Assembly: GCF_020882245.1 (NCBI RefSeq)
Contig: NC_083598.1
Coordinates: forward strand, 44,615,858 to 44,679,857
Direction: 5' to 3'
Source of the DNA: Rhopalosiphum padi
Taxonomy: Eukaryota; Arthropoda; Insecta; Hemiptera; Aphididae
DNA: 64,000 bases
Of this stretch, positions 25,754 through 38,246 are shown one piece after another; the stretch's first letter is position 1, and every line of letters begins with the position of its first letter. The notes beneath the pieces were generated by a model that did not search any database, had not been told where the DNA came from, and saw only the letters and a list, made by a program, of their open reading frames with translations. Both the position numbers and the translations under genes were made by a program.

Positions 25754-26800
25754 ATGACCGAACAAAAAGAAGAAGTTGATCTAGAAATACAAGTAGAGAC
25801 TATGCAGACCAGTCACAGTCGCAAATCTAGCCTGAAAGTGATCACTTTGGTGACGCTCACCCTTCAAAATGCCATGGTTGCACTCAGCATGCGCTATGCG
25901 CGAACTCGGCCTGGAGATATGTTCATATCGTCGACGGCTGTCGTCATGGCTGAGGTGTTCAAGCTCTCTGTTTGTTTGGTACTAGTATATCACACAGAGT
26001 CTATCTCCTGGAAACATTTTATATCGTTACTAAACAATACAATTATTAAACAACCAATGGACACACTGAAAGTTTGTATACCATCTTTAGTATATCTGAT
26101 ACAAAACAATTTACTGTATGTTTCCACTTCAAACTTGGACGCAGCTACTTATCAAGTCACATATCAACTTAAAATATTTACAACAGCCGTTTTTTCAGTG
26201 TTGATTTTGAAACGTAAACTATTAAGACACCAATGGATTGCGTTAATAATTTTGATTCTAGGTGTTGTTCTTGTTCAATTGAATAATTCAACCGACAAAT
26301 CTCAAAAAACTTACCCTAATCAAAATCGAATAGTTGGATTAGTTGCAGCGCTCATCGCATGTTGCTTATCTGGATTTGCCGGAGTTTATTTTGAAAAAAT
26401 ACTAAAAGGAGCTGAAATATCAATATGGATGCGAAATATCCAATTGAGTTTTGTTTCTATTCCATTGGGTTTTGTAATGTGCTTTATTACAGACTGGAAC
26501 AACATCAATGACAAAGGCTTTTTTTTCGGTTATGACCTTTACATAGCCTATTTGATAAGCTTACAAGCAGCTGGAGGACTTATTGTAGCTATGGTTGTAA
26601 AATATGCTGATAATATATTAAAAGGATTTGCTACTTCTTTAGCAATTGTTGTAGCGTGTGTTTTCTCAATGTACTTCTTTGATTTCACAATTAGTATTCA
26701 GTTTGTTGTAGGTACAATGCTTGTAATGTGTTCAATATTTTTATATAGTTATACCAAGCAAAAAAAATCACCAAATCTAAATACCACGCAAAGAGCATAA
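25754..26800 (+). CDS. Golgi nucleotide-sugar transporter, SLC35A2/A3 type (UDP-galactose or UDP-GlcNAc)
   Basis: A single uninterrupted frame of 348 residues, the usual length for the family. It carries the SLC35A signature blocks: MRYARTRPGD (46-55), TAVVMAEVFKL (61-71), DTLKVCIPSLVY (103-114), NNLLYVSTSNLDAATYQVTY (118-137), SGFAGVYFEKILK (206-218) and VKYADNILKGFATSLA (282-297). About ten hydrophobic segments alternate through it, as expected of this Golgi-membrane antiporter, which exchanges UDP-sugar for UMP. NLDAATYQ and the FEKILK region look closer to the UDP-GlcNAc transporter A3, while MRYARTRPGD is close to A2; substrate cannot be settled from sequence. The C-terminus is a short basic tail. 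The coding region has no introns, which is unusual for a gene of this family and raises the possibility of a retrocopy, although no pseudogene damage is seen. Confidence 0.95.
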   Translation: MTEQKEEVDLEIQVETMQTSHSRKSSLKVITLVTLTLQNAMVALSMRYARTRPGDMFISSTAVVMAEVFKLSVCLVLVYHTESISWKHFISLLNNTIIKQPMDTLKVCIPSLVYLIQNNLLYVSTSNLDAATYQVTYQLKIFTTAVFSVLILKRKLLRHQWIALIILILGVVLVQLNNSTDKSQKTYPNQNRIVGLVAALIACCLSGFAGVYFEKILKGAEISIWMRNIQLSFVSIPLGFVMCFITDWNNINDKGFFFGYDLYIAYLISLQAAGGLIVAMVVKYADNILKGFATSLAIVVACVFSMYFFDFTISIQFVVGTMLVMCSIFLYSYTKQKKSPNLNTTQRA

Positions 26801-26930
26801 AGCTATATATTAAAATTATGATAGTGTGTTTTTTGTGCAAGTAACTTAAAAATGTGAAAAAATTAATTTTTTATAATAATGTGTTTGTGTATATTATAAA
26901 ATAAACATCAACGGTTTTTTTATTAAATTT

Positions 26931-26936
26931 AATAAA
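26931..26936 (+). terminator. Candidate polyadenylation signal of the transporter gene
   Basis: AATAAA about 130 bases after the transporter stop codon. Another AATAAA lies at about 26900. Either would give a short 3' untranslated region. Confidence 0.45.
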
Positions 26937-26949
26937 GTTTTTACTTGAA

Positions 26950-29209
26950 ATATTTTGTTTAAAATGATATAGTTGTATTATTATAAATTGTTTTTTTTTT
27001 ACTTTAGTCAAAAAATAATTTAACTTAAAAATTATATTATATTTATTTATTTATATTTTTGTTTATATATATATCTAATGTTACTTTAACTAAGAAACTA
27101 TAATAATATCAAATAAAAATCTTATACAATTTTTGAAAAATATATGTTTATATAATATTTTTTATTTATTTATCTACAATTAATGGCGCAATAATCTTAT
27201 GTTTGTAATGTTTGTATATTGTATTATTTTCAAATATTAGTTTTCATATATTTTTACCTATATTTACTAAACTTTTAATATTAATAATTGACAACCTACT
27301 GATAATAATAAGATTATTATATTATATTATAGACATATAAGTAAATAATAAACTCATCTACTTAAGTTATTGTTATGTTATGATTTATGAATGTAATCTT
27401 TACATCAAATATGTATAACTGTTTATTTTCTTCGGAATGTTTTAATCTTTCATACTTTTTTTGGAAATGTCAACATTAAATTTATGATCATCAACTTCAT
27501 AATATAACTAAATATTATTATATTTGTATGTTGTATATGTTAATTGAATAACCTCTTAACGGTTAAATATTTTAATTCTTTTATAAAAGCAAAACACAAT
27601 GAATCTAACTGCACCAGTTGAATAATTTGCAAATTTATTTTACTTAAAATATGATAGGTTTGAGTAATAGAACAATTTTTAAAACAGTGGCTTTTAGGAT
27701 TTTAAACGGTGTGTCGTAAAGAATTCTGGCAATAAAAAAAAATGAATACATAATTCGAATTCGTGGAATTAAATATGAACGTTAACAATGATTCATTAGT
27801 GTTCGTAGAATTATTGCGGAATGAAAATTACGCACGTGAACATCATTAAGTCATTAATTTAGCATGTCGCTTATAAACTATAATCGAAAATTATTTCACT
27901 GCTAAAATGTACAATTGTCATTCCTTCATATCATTGTGATGGCTCTATTGTACATTTTAACATTTGTACACCTCGCCTCGATATTGTATTATTGTGTTTA
28001 CATTGAATACTAAGCCACTAAGGACATCAATTAAATAATAAATATACTAGTAATAATCTATGGGCGTAGGTACTAACTTTTTAATATTTTTAATATATCT
28101 CAAAAGTCTATACAATTGTTAAAATGTTATCAATACGATTTAAAGAAGACGAAAAATCTGTTTTCAAAATTTAAGTAACGCAACTATGATCAGTAGATAT
28201 TCGTATTAGGTACGTTGGAATCGAAATGGATATGTTAATATTTTAATCACGAAAAACAGCCCGTTTCGAATTTTCTTAATAATTAGTTGACTTACAAAGT
28301 CGAATGGACTAAAAACCGTAAAAAATTGAAATTAGGTAGATTTCTTAGGAGTTGATGTCATTGTCAATTCTGCTGACTGCTGTATATGCATGAAAAATCA
28401 TAGAAATATTTGAAACGTTTTTTCACAAATAATAATTATTGCGCTCGATCAAATCTCTAGGCGATAACAGTAGCACAATCTACCGTCGCGTTTACCACTT
28501 ACGCACGATGAATTCACCTCATCTGTCGGTGAATTTAACCGCTAGATAGCGCGACACAAAATGTTTTTCCTTTCCAAAAGATAGTCGTGACCACGGTCTT
28601 AGATTCGTGAATGTAACTGTAATATTGCGGACTTACGGTCACTTCGACAATATTTCGGCTATCGATAATTATTTAATCAGCTATCTATTTAGTATTTTAT
28701 GACGACGATTTCACTTATTTCTGGCAATCAAGGCGCATATAGTGTTATTATAGGTTTAAATACAAGAATTATCTTTCTATCAAACTCCATTGCAATAAAA
28801 ACACACGACGGTTAAACATTTTATATGAACGACGATATTTTGTAATCGTGTTAAAATAATATAATTTCCAATACTTTGTTGATTGAACTCTGTCAAGTAC
28901 GTATTATCAAACACTAATGACACAATATTAGCATCGTATACAAATCAAAAATTATTATAAATTTAAATTAAGTTAAATAATAATAGTGTTGAATAGACTA
29001 CGTTTTACCTGTACGGCTTTACAAATACTAAATAGTATATTATAATATTATAGTCGTGTCGCGATAACATGAAGTTGAAGGGAAATAAACATTCGCTTAG
29101 AGATATCTAACTCGAATTTATATTAAATAATATATAATATATATTTCAAGGGGAATAAAAAAAATATTGTCAAGTTTTTCTAGTTATCACGACTCGACTG
29201 TATTAATGT
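26950..29209. other. Intergenic DNA with a CpG-richer patch
   Basis: AT-rich spacer after the transporter gene. About 28440-28650 is visibly richer in CG dinucleotides (GCGCTCGATC, CCGTCGCG, GCGCGAC) but shows no frame I can assign. A strong hairpin at 27903-27959 is listed separately. Confidence 0.4.
27903..27959. other. 57-bp stem-loop, pre-miRNA-like
   Basis: Perfect 13-bp arms (TAAAATGTACAAT and ATTGTACATTTTA). Pairing continues inward, after a small internal loop, through CAT/ATG, leaving a loop of about 17-20 bases. The size and shape would allow a small-RNA precursor on either strand. I recognise no known miRNA sequence in it, and hairpins of this sort do arise by chance in AT-rich DNA. 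Confidence 0.3.
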
Positions 29210-29217
29210 ATTATGAC

Positions 29218-29838
29218 TAGTCACTAGAGCTAGGATTTCTATGCAGTAAAAAATTGTAAAATATGCATTTTATTTACAAAAATGTGCAAAAACCAATTTT
29301 TTTAAGTATTACTATTATTACATTTTATTATTAAATTATGTTTTTTAAATTTTCAAATGTGAACGAGGTGATTAAATCAAAGATTTATATTGGCTGAAAC
29401 TGCTTAGTGCTTACCACATCACACGATGTTGTTGGAGCATATTTAAATGACGTGATTTGTCCCGGATTTAAAGTAATATTAACATCTTTTTTTCCGTTTT
29501 ATAATCACAGTTTATACAATGTTAAACATTTTTAGAAATGTTTTGAATCCCTTATTCTTCTTTAGTATTAAGTTAATTTTAGTTAAAATATGTAGTATAT
29601 TTACGGTAATTCAACAAATAAACCAATAATTATAGACGTTTATCAGATAAATACTATTTAAAATTAACAAGATTCTCAATAATTTATATATATGCAATTA
29701 TATGCATTATGTTCAAAATATGCAAATATATGCAAAAAAAAATTTTATCAAGAATAAGCCAAATTGTGGACATATCTGACAACCAATTAATTTGTACTTA
29801 AGGAAAAAACATGCAAATGCATAGAAATCCTAGCCTTA
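29218..29838. mobile_element. Non-autonomous hAT-type element, copy 2, with 8-bp target duplication
   Basis: Ends match the element at 13849-14527: AGCTAGGATTTCTATGCA at the left and TGCATAGAAATCCTAGCCTTA at the right, inverted. The identical octamer ATTATGAC flanks both sides (29210-29217 and 29839-29846). The left tip carries an extra TAGTCAC before TAGAGC, which looks like a 7-base local addition. The interior is AT-rich with TATGCA-type motifs and no coding frame. Confidence 0.83.
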
Positions 29839-29846
29839 ATTATGAC

Positions 29847-32160
29847 GTATATTGTATATAAAATACTACATAATAATTTACATTTGTACACATTATGCAA
29901 TTTTTGGATGTATATTGTATATACGTTGATGGTGTATTGAGTGCCTATACTCTATAGACTATAGGTACATAAAGTACGTAAAATACCGCAACCGCACGGC
30001 ACATTTATATTCTCTAATTCTAATTTATGTTATTTCCATTGACGAAGAAAGTTTTAAAGATCGATCGAAATTAAATTATAATAATACATAAAGCGCTTAT
30101 AAAATGTTAATAACTACTATTCTTTATTAATATTAGATTATTATATTGTAAATTGTGATATTAAAATTAAATAAATAATTTATCCTAAAGATGCCCTGAG
30201 GCTAAATCGTTTCTGATTTGAGTTAAACTTTTAATTTATACACTGTAAGTGATAAATTATTTATTTTGTCATGTGGATCAACGTTTTCTTCAATCTTCTT
30301 GAATATAATTCAACTTAAACCATCAATAGCGATTAATGAATATTTGTAATTTTTTCGTCAAAAATTGATACTTTTGATTTTCATATTAAAATTTAATAAT
30401 TTATACTTTACTTAACTACTTGTGTGGTTGTATTTAAAATTAGTAAATAATATGCAATTTTCACTCACAAACTATAGATCAAATGAAAAAAGAAATTCAA
30501 AACTCGTATTAATTTATGATTTTGTAAAAAAAAATATAACAATGTAGGTTTATTCTTTCAAAATTAAATTTAATCACAAATCACAATACGAGTATTTCTA
30601 AAGCACGCTCGCCACTTTTTTTTTACTTTAATTATACATTTGTACGAATTTTAATTTTTAAGATTTGTAAATTATATTTATAAATTTAAACCACTTATAT
30701 GGAGTAAGTATATTCTATGCAGCGATACGATATTAATTTTTTTTCATACGTGTCTTTTTTACTGGTATGTGTTCTTATCTTTTTCAACAGATGATTTTCT
30801 TGAACATTTTGTTATACGTATCAATAATAAATTTGAAATTCAAAATAGTAATTAGAATTATAGTTTTTAAACTCTACAGTACTCTAAAAATATTATGTTC
30901 ATGGTAACAGGCTTAAAATATATAGGTGTTATGATGATTTTAAATGTACAACATTAAAGAATAAAGGATAAAATGGTAGTCTACCTATATAAAAATCCAG
31001 TATAATACTTAAGCTTCATAGAGTCACAACTCACATGCCATATTCAGTACGTATTATAATAATTTATAATACAGTCAGAGCAGTCACCGAATCACCGTTA
31101 TTGGTTTATTCTTTAGTTTTTTTTCCCGAAATAAAAAGAACATAATATAATATGTATAATACTATACTATACTATATTATAAACATTAAATAAAACCAGT
31201 CATGAAAATATCAACGGTTTTAAGTTTTCAACGTCAATAGATATTCTAAATTTCTAAACGTACCGAATATAATCGGCCTAGATTTGTCGTTTTTTGTTGC
31301 CGATAATGAATAGATCTGTTTCAGTATATTTCCATATAATACATAGGTACTTTTTTATCGTTCGGTTAACTTTTGAGAGTTTGTCATGTTCTAAATTTGT
31401 AAGTAAGACGCACGATTGTTTATTTACTATACAAATAATTTTTATATAGTAATATATTATATATATATACATAAACAGATTATTATATAACCATTGTAAA
31501 TTATTTCTTATACAGTAGACTCAAATGAGTAATGACAAGACTTTTGTTTTTAATTAAAACTGCGTAACAATAATAATCGATATTTTAAGAGGGTATACTA
31601 TCTTTATTTTTATAATAAATTGTACTTTTCTTTGATCTATCACATAATTTTGGTATTTTGTTGTATTGATTTTGTTTTTCATAATTCATCAAATATTTTG
31701 TTACCTACCCACTAAGCACCTAAAAAAAATATTCTAACTTGGTAACTACATGTTTTAGTTTATTTTATGATTGCATTAAAATGTTAAATTTAATATTATT
31801 ATAAACGAATATCATTTTTTTTATGTATTATATTTATTTTTAAAGTACCAACCATTACACAATGTTTGGTGAGTTAGGTCAGCTGTAGGTATTTGCTGTA
31901 GCAAACTGTAGTTTGTAATAAATATATTTTATACCTATAATCATATTTCTAATTAAATGAGTAGGTGAAGAAATAAAAACAAATCAGTTTAAAGAAAATA
32001 AATTTTTAGTAAGTATATGTGAATAAATTATAGTTTAGTAAAACTGATACCGATTGATGATTATACCTAACTAAACATCACAAATACTTAATATATATTT
32101 ATATTCTAATTTACCATATTTATACATTTATAGGTAATGAATACAATTGGCTGTTATGAT
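29847..32160. other. Intergenic DNA without recognised features
   Basis: AT-rich spacer between the second hAT-type element and the decayed retroelement frame. A short minus-strand frame at 31278-31472 is low-complexity AT coding and is not credited. I see no RNA gene here. Confidence 0.4.
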
Positions 32161-32176
32161 AAATCCTTGTACAATA

Positions 32177-32860
32177 CTATTTCGACGGGAATCGTCGTTT
32201 CTTGATTAGACTGAGATAACTTGGGATGACCATTGACAAATCGGATACACAAGTCTTTTTCACTAATTTCATTGCCACCGTTTTGTCTTTGACTATATGA
32301 AACCCATTAGGTAAGGTGCTACCATTCTGTTTTAAGTCATTGTAAATGCTAAATAGACTAGAAGTTTCCTTTTTATTGCTGAATATAATTTTCAGCGAAC
32401 GAGAGGCGTTGAGCTTCGTTTTACTTAGTCGGAGCAGTCGGAGAAACTTTTAACACTTAGGTAGTTAGGTGGTGTAACACGCAATAATATAAACATTTCT
32501 ACAAATTATCAGAAATATGCTGAATGGTAGATATTAATAACTAATAAAGATTCAGGTATAGATCACAAGCCAAAACGTTTAAACAACACTTTTCCCTCAG
32601 AAAAGTTTTTAGTAGAACTTGAGATATAAATTCTGAAGATGAAGGTCTAGAGGAATAGAATATTTGCAATATTATATTTGAGGTGTCAACTTCATTACGC
32701 AATTTGAAATTTTCAGTCTTCAGTTCGATAACTTGCAAGTTGCAATGCCAAACGTTTAATTTCACTTTTTAGTTCCTTGAATTGGAAGGACGAAACATCT
32801 GATTGAGCCTTACTGACACTAAAGAAAACGGCGTCAGGCAGATAACCAAAAGTACACCAA
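32177..32860 (-). pseudogene. Frameshifted retroelement ORF1-like remnant (coiled coil plus FP-C-like domain)
   Basis: On the minus strand, two frames in turn read FSVSKAQSDVSSFQFKELK, then LKSEIKRLALQLA and, after a shift, VIELKTENFKLRNEVD, a heptad-like coiled coil. After a gap with stops, one frame reads RLSKTKLNASRSLKIIFSNK, then FSIYNDLKQNG and GFHIVKDKT, running to a TAG at 32177-32179. The order (coiled coil, then a basic domain with SLKI.FS.KKE) is like the first-ORF proteins of insect non-LTR elements. The copy is broken by stops and at least one frameshift. No matching reverse transcriptase was seen next to it. Confidence 0.5.
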
Positions 32861-33129
32861 CCAGTATAATGTTCGAAATACGCCAATGCTAGTTGCTACA
32901 CGGCTTCACTAGTGATACAACACGCGTTTTACTTGTAGTAAATTATAAGCAAAAGTAGAGAGGAGTTGACGCTGAACTTTCTGGGAATGACTAATTTAGT
33001 CTAGATTATGGATAATATATATATACTGTAAGATTCTTTTATCAAACAACAGTTATAATTTCAAAAACTATAATTTTTCTTACATGGTTTGAAATCAATA
33101 CAAAAACAACGTATTTCTAAAATTATTTA

Positions 33130-33510
33130 TACATTTTACTATTTTTTATTTTTATAATTTTTACTTTTTTACTTTTTTAATGACAACACAAACTTTTAAT
33201 AGCGTATAGCGTATTCCTAAGCAAACTATTTTTCAATGTACTCCGATGCATACAAATTGAAATTTGGACGAGTAGTTTTTGAGTTATAGACATTTAAAGT
33301 TTAAATGAGTGGTGTAGTGGATCAATATTTTGTGGGGTACCCGTACTCCTCTGCCACTCCGCACCGTCCATCGAAACTTTAAATTTTTAGAAAAACGTTG
33401 TTTAATGGTGTTATACTATATAAAAAAAATATTTTCAAAAACGTTTATAGTTAAATTAATGTTAAAATAATGAGTGTTGTTTGATAAAAAAATTACTCAG
33501 TATATTAGAT
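33130..33510. repeat. Dispersed repeat family B, copy 2
   Basis: Shares blocks with 14745-15110: AAATTTGGACGAGTAGTTTTTGAGTTATA (as the reverse of the first copy), GTGGTGTAGTGGATCAATATTTTG, CCTCTGCCACTCC and TTTTCAAAAACGTTTATA. The central part is partly self-complementary (GAGTGGTGTAGTGG against CCACTCCGCACC). Confidence 0.5.
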
Positions 33511-36441
33511 AATAATAGTTAACTGCATTAATTAAATTAATAACAAAATATTTATATATCTAATTATAAAAATAATAATGATAATAGTAATTATAGTAAT
33601 ATAGTAGTAAATAGTGTGGTAATTTTGTTTTATGGACTTTCAACAAACGCTATTCATAAATTATAGATAGCCATACATCTGCGCGGGACGGGTACGCGCG
33701 GGAGTAGAACGGCAGTTACCCGGTTGACTACGAAAGCGACACGTTCCTCTCGATTCGTTTTATTTACTTTTTATTATGAACGATTTTTAAAGAATTATAC
33801 AATACTAAAGTCATTCATTTCATACATAAATATTTGTTCGTAATACTTCTATAAACCTAGCTCGTCTTAACCTAAAATACAGTTCAGGTAATCAGGTGTG
33901 ATCGTGTGTAGAAGTATAATTATGAACGAAATTGTTGTTTTATGTGAACGTGAGGTCGGTTAACTAAATAACGTGTTTCTTTTATAGAACTACTAGAACT
34001 TACAATAATATAGTTTAGTCAGTTTAGAGAAGCTTTTAATTGTGATCATACATGGTGACTAATTAACATGTGCAGACCATAGGAAGTAGGTATACTATAC
34101 AATAAATAGTATCTATTATGTGTAAAGTTACTTCACACATCCCTTAGCTTGAGTCATAACACATTTTTTTAACAAGTATATAACGTTATACATAAGAATT
34201 ATAAAGAACTATTTTTAATCAATATTAAAAAAATACTAATAATATTTCATGTTTAAATTAATTAAAATAAGTAGGCATTTGTGTACATTTCTTCTTAGTC
34301 CTATTTATATATTTGTATCCGTAGGTAATTATATATTATAATATAATGTCTATAGATTTAATATCACAAGATGCGCGTTCAATAACCATAGTTAAAATTA
34401 TAAAATTGAATAAATACGTACAAGGACGTGAGGTAGTTACGTAGGTAGTTATACGTTATACTTAAATGGCAAATAAATATCGAATTATATAATATAAATA
34501 TTATAAATAGTAATATAATTTTAACTATGGATACTTATTTTCTATTTAAACAGATGAACAACGTAAACCTATTGAATGCGCAGTAAACGTTTTGAAATGC
34601 CATTTATATAATTTAGATAATTGACGTTATAATATAATTTGACGACAGTGTGTTTGTGCTAGGTCAGTATTAGCAGTTACTAGTTAGCACTATTAGCAAA
34701 TTTGTGGTAGCATCAGTGGCCTGATCGGGTGATGCTATGTTATTGTTCCTATTGCACAATGGTGTATTTTCGGGAGGGGGTGTAACACTGTAACCCCCAC
34801 AGAAGAAAAAAAATTTCTTAAATACCTACCTGAAGGAAATTATTGATAAACTGACAAAAAAAAGACGTTTACCTTTTTTACTATAAATAACTCTTAATTT
34901 GTATACTTAATAATCATGAAATAATAAAATTATTAATTCATAACTCATATGTTGTATTTTTTATAATATTATAATTATAAGCTTACTTATATTTTAGACC
35001 TCCCACCAAAAAAAAAAAATCATTATTATTACCAAACGAAAAATTTAATTTGAATAAATATTGAACATTTGTTCCCGATGGTATTTATTAATTAGCATTA
35101 AACTTTTGAGTTTTGCACTAAATTATTTGTTATATATTTTGGTTTTAATAATTAATATTAGTACATTATTACAATAATATCATTCCATAGAATTTATTAT
35201 TTACTAAATAATACTAGTAAGGTAGTACCTATTATTTACTAACTAGTTATATAGTTACGATACAATAATGACTGCAGTCTGCAATAAAAATTAAGATTTT
35301 ATATTGCATACACGGTGTATGAACAAAAATAATATCAGTAAAGAATAATCTGTACTATACAATAGAATAAATGTCGGTACTTTATTAGTAGCACAAAAAA
35401 AGGAACAGAAACATTATACTAATAAATAATAGGTCCATAAAAAATAATATTAATAGTAGATAATTACTAATTAATATTTTTATGTTCCATTATTATAATT
35501 TTATACTTTTGGGAGGTCAAAATTTAAAAAAAAACGTATTACTTTTTAAAATATAATTAGGAAAAAAATTAATCGGTAAAATTTTTAATATTATCACTAA
35601 AATAATTGTTTTGCAGTACCTATAGTGTCTATTCGATGACGAGTTACTCTCAAATCCTATTGTACAGCTCATTGGTTAGCTCCTTTTCTCTTTTTTAGTA
35701 AATATTTATGAATAAACAAATAACCTATTATTATTGAATTAATATTCATAGTATTTATACCTATTTTATATAGTCATGTAAAAATTTACCTACTTTACAT
35801 TTTTTACTTTAATATTTGTTAAAATCGTTATTCCACTGTTTGCAATACACGTATGTATAAACATGTAAACGTAATACGTATAAATATGATATAACATAAA
35901 TATATTAATTATATTATAATATTGTTGTTAATAAATATCTACTTGCCACTTGTGGTAAATGTAATTAGGTGTCAAATATTCTACAGTTTCTTACCAAACA
36001 GTAAATATTGATGATTCTTGTCTACATTTTATAATTTGATTAGTTACTGCTAGTTTTTTATTTTTAGTATTTCCTATTTTTCACTATCAAGATTGAGTTA
36101 CCGAGTTTCCTTAGGTATCATAATTTTATAACCACCATTAGCTGTGTAATGACACGAATGGTCCATTACATCGTTTTGTAATTTATTAATCTATCTTTTC
36201 CCGCTTCATTACTGTAAATTATTATCATACTTAACGAATCTTAATGTATATTATTTAAAAGTCAACGTAATACTTGTATATTCTGAATTTATTTTTAGAA
36301 TGGTTAGATTTCATAAGAATGTAAGTGATAATTATGGAAATTGCCGTTTATATCACTATTAAAATAACGACATAATTATTATATATACGCTCATGTGTAA
36401 GCTGTCTCAATCTCACAATATATAACAAAAAAAAAAAAAGA

Positions 36442-36590
36442 AAATGGGTAGCTTTTCTGATATACAGTAGATAGGTGCCGAGTGTACATTGAATGATTAG
36501 GTTACTAAAACAGATGTGTTAAATTTGAGTTCATGATAAAAAATTGCAAACGAAAAACGATTCTGAGTGAAGATGGTCTATCAGTCTATA
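36442..36590 (+). repeat. Dispersed repeat family A, copy 2
   Basis: Reverse-complement relative of 872-1024. It contains GGTGCCGAGTGTACATTG, then AAATTTGAGTTCATGAT, then CGAAAAACGATTCTGAGTGA and ATCAGTCTATA in the same block order. Confidence 0.5.
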
Positions 36591-38204
36591 TTATTATTAT
36601 ACTAAGTCTATTATACAGTATTATATAATGTATTTATATTCTTATTAAAAGTAATTAATTTTACTATTTGTTATACAGTAGTTTAAAATAATTTATGCCG
36701 AACTGCATTAGAAAATATTGTTGTGCTTATATATTTTTAGACTTTTGGGTTATAGTATATCATATTATAAACTATATACTTCAGAGGTACCTATAGAATT
36801 ATATAGCTATACGTGAATAGAAAAAAAACATTTTAAAAATAGAAAATGTCAAATGTTTATACATGTCTCAAAAGGAGTCAAAATATTTAGAAAATGTTAT
36901 CATGCATAAAAAATGCTATTATAAACAATTGGTGAAAATGTCAAGTCTTTAAGTGGTTATTCGTTTTCGAGTTATACCATTTAGACCGATAATCCCTTTA
37001 CGCCATTTCCATTTTTCCCCTGATAATTAGAAAAGTATGCAGGGCAAATGAGGGATGTATTAAACCATGTCATATTAGGAAAAATAAACAAAAAAAATTA
37101 GTTTATTGGTAAACTAAGAGTCAGTTGGATAAATACTGTAGAAAATGATATGAAATTGGTAAATGCAAATGCAAAACTAGAATTTACTTTGAATAAATAA
37201 AACGTAGAGTACTATTAGTGGTAGCGTAGATCCTCGATGAACCGTCAAGCTCTTGATGATTAATAAATGTATTGGACAGTTTTTAGCTTAGATCTCTAAA
37301 ATACTTACAACTATTATAGATCCAATTTACTACCAGAAACATCGCCAAAAATCAAGGCATTTTTATTGTCCCAAAAACTGATGATAAACAGAAAAAATAC
37401 ACATAATTTTAAAATTCAAAGCTTTGTCCAAAATTCTTGAATATACCTAAAACAATTTAAATGCAGTTCAAATGTTAAGTGATTAGCTATACCTATTAGA
37501 GTAAAATTTACCAACAATATTATCAAATTGAATGGTATTATCTGTGTTTGAAATGTTTAAATGTTGTTTTTATTTTTTATTTAAATTGTTTAATCAGTTA
37601 TGAATATTTTGAAATAATTTTACTACTTTCTATACTCATACAAATTGAACTATCGTAAAAAACCAATTTACATAACAGATAATGTTTTAACTTTATGGTT
37701 TAATAATGTATAATTTCAATATTAATAAGTACAATACTACAATATACATTATACGTATAATTTATATTTATTTATATATTTTTATAAAAAAAAAATATTA
37801 CTTGTATTAATTGGTTTACAATAATTGTACATTGATTTTAGAGCATACAAAATTAATGTATACTAATATATTATTTATATATATTTAAGATTAGATTAAA
37901 GAAATTATAAAAGGATTTCAATACATAAGTGAAATCTATTTCTTCTGTATTATAAGTTAATAAAAACATGTTTTTTATTTAATTAGAACTATTCTAAGAA
38001 ATATATAAACTACTATTATTTTCAATTAAACGCGTTTTGTTCGAAGTGAAATTATATAAATATAGTAAATACTGATATTTGACCTATAACTTTAGAAATA
38101 CAAAATTTTACTGAAAACTTTGCCTATCAATAAGAATTAAACATAAGGGTTTATCCTATACCTAATGGCTATATACATTCAACAATTATAGTATTATAAA
38201 ATAT

Positions 38205-38246
38205 AATATCGATAATAATATTATAATTTATAATATTATCGATATT
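38205..38246. repeat. Perfect-arm palindrome with two TATCGATA cores
   Basis: Arms AATATCGATAAT and ATTATCGATATT are exact reverse complements. A further 6-bp inner stem follows a 3-base bulge. Each arm holds TATCGATA, the sequence known in flies as the DREF binding element, though here it may be incidental to an AT-rich hairpin. Confidence 0.6.

Noticed and set aside
34420..34460. GTGAGGTAGTTACGTAGGTAGTTATACG, superficially like a let-7 seed
   Set aside because: Only the first eight or so bases resemble let-7, the rest differs, and no matching hairpin arm is present.
34708..34737. TAGCATCA...TGATGCTA stem-loop
   Set aside because: An 8-bp stem is short, with no context to suggest an RNA gene or terminator.
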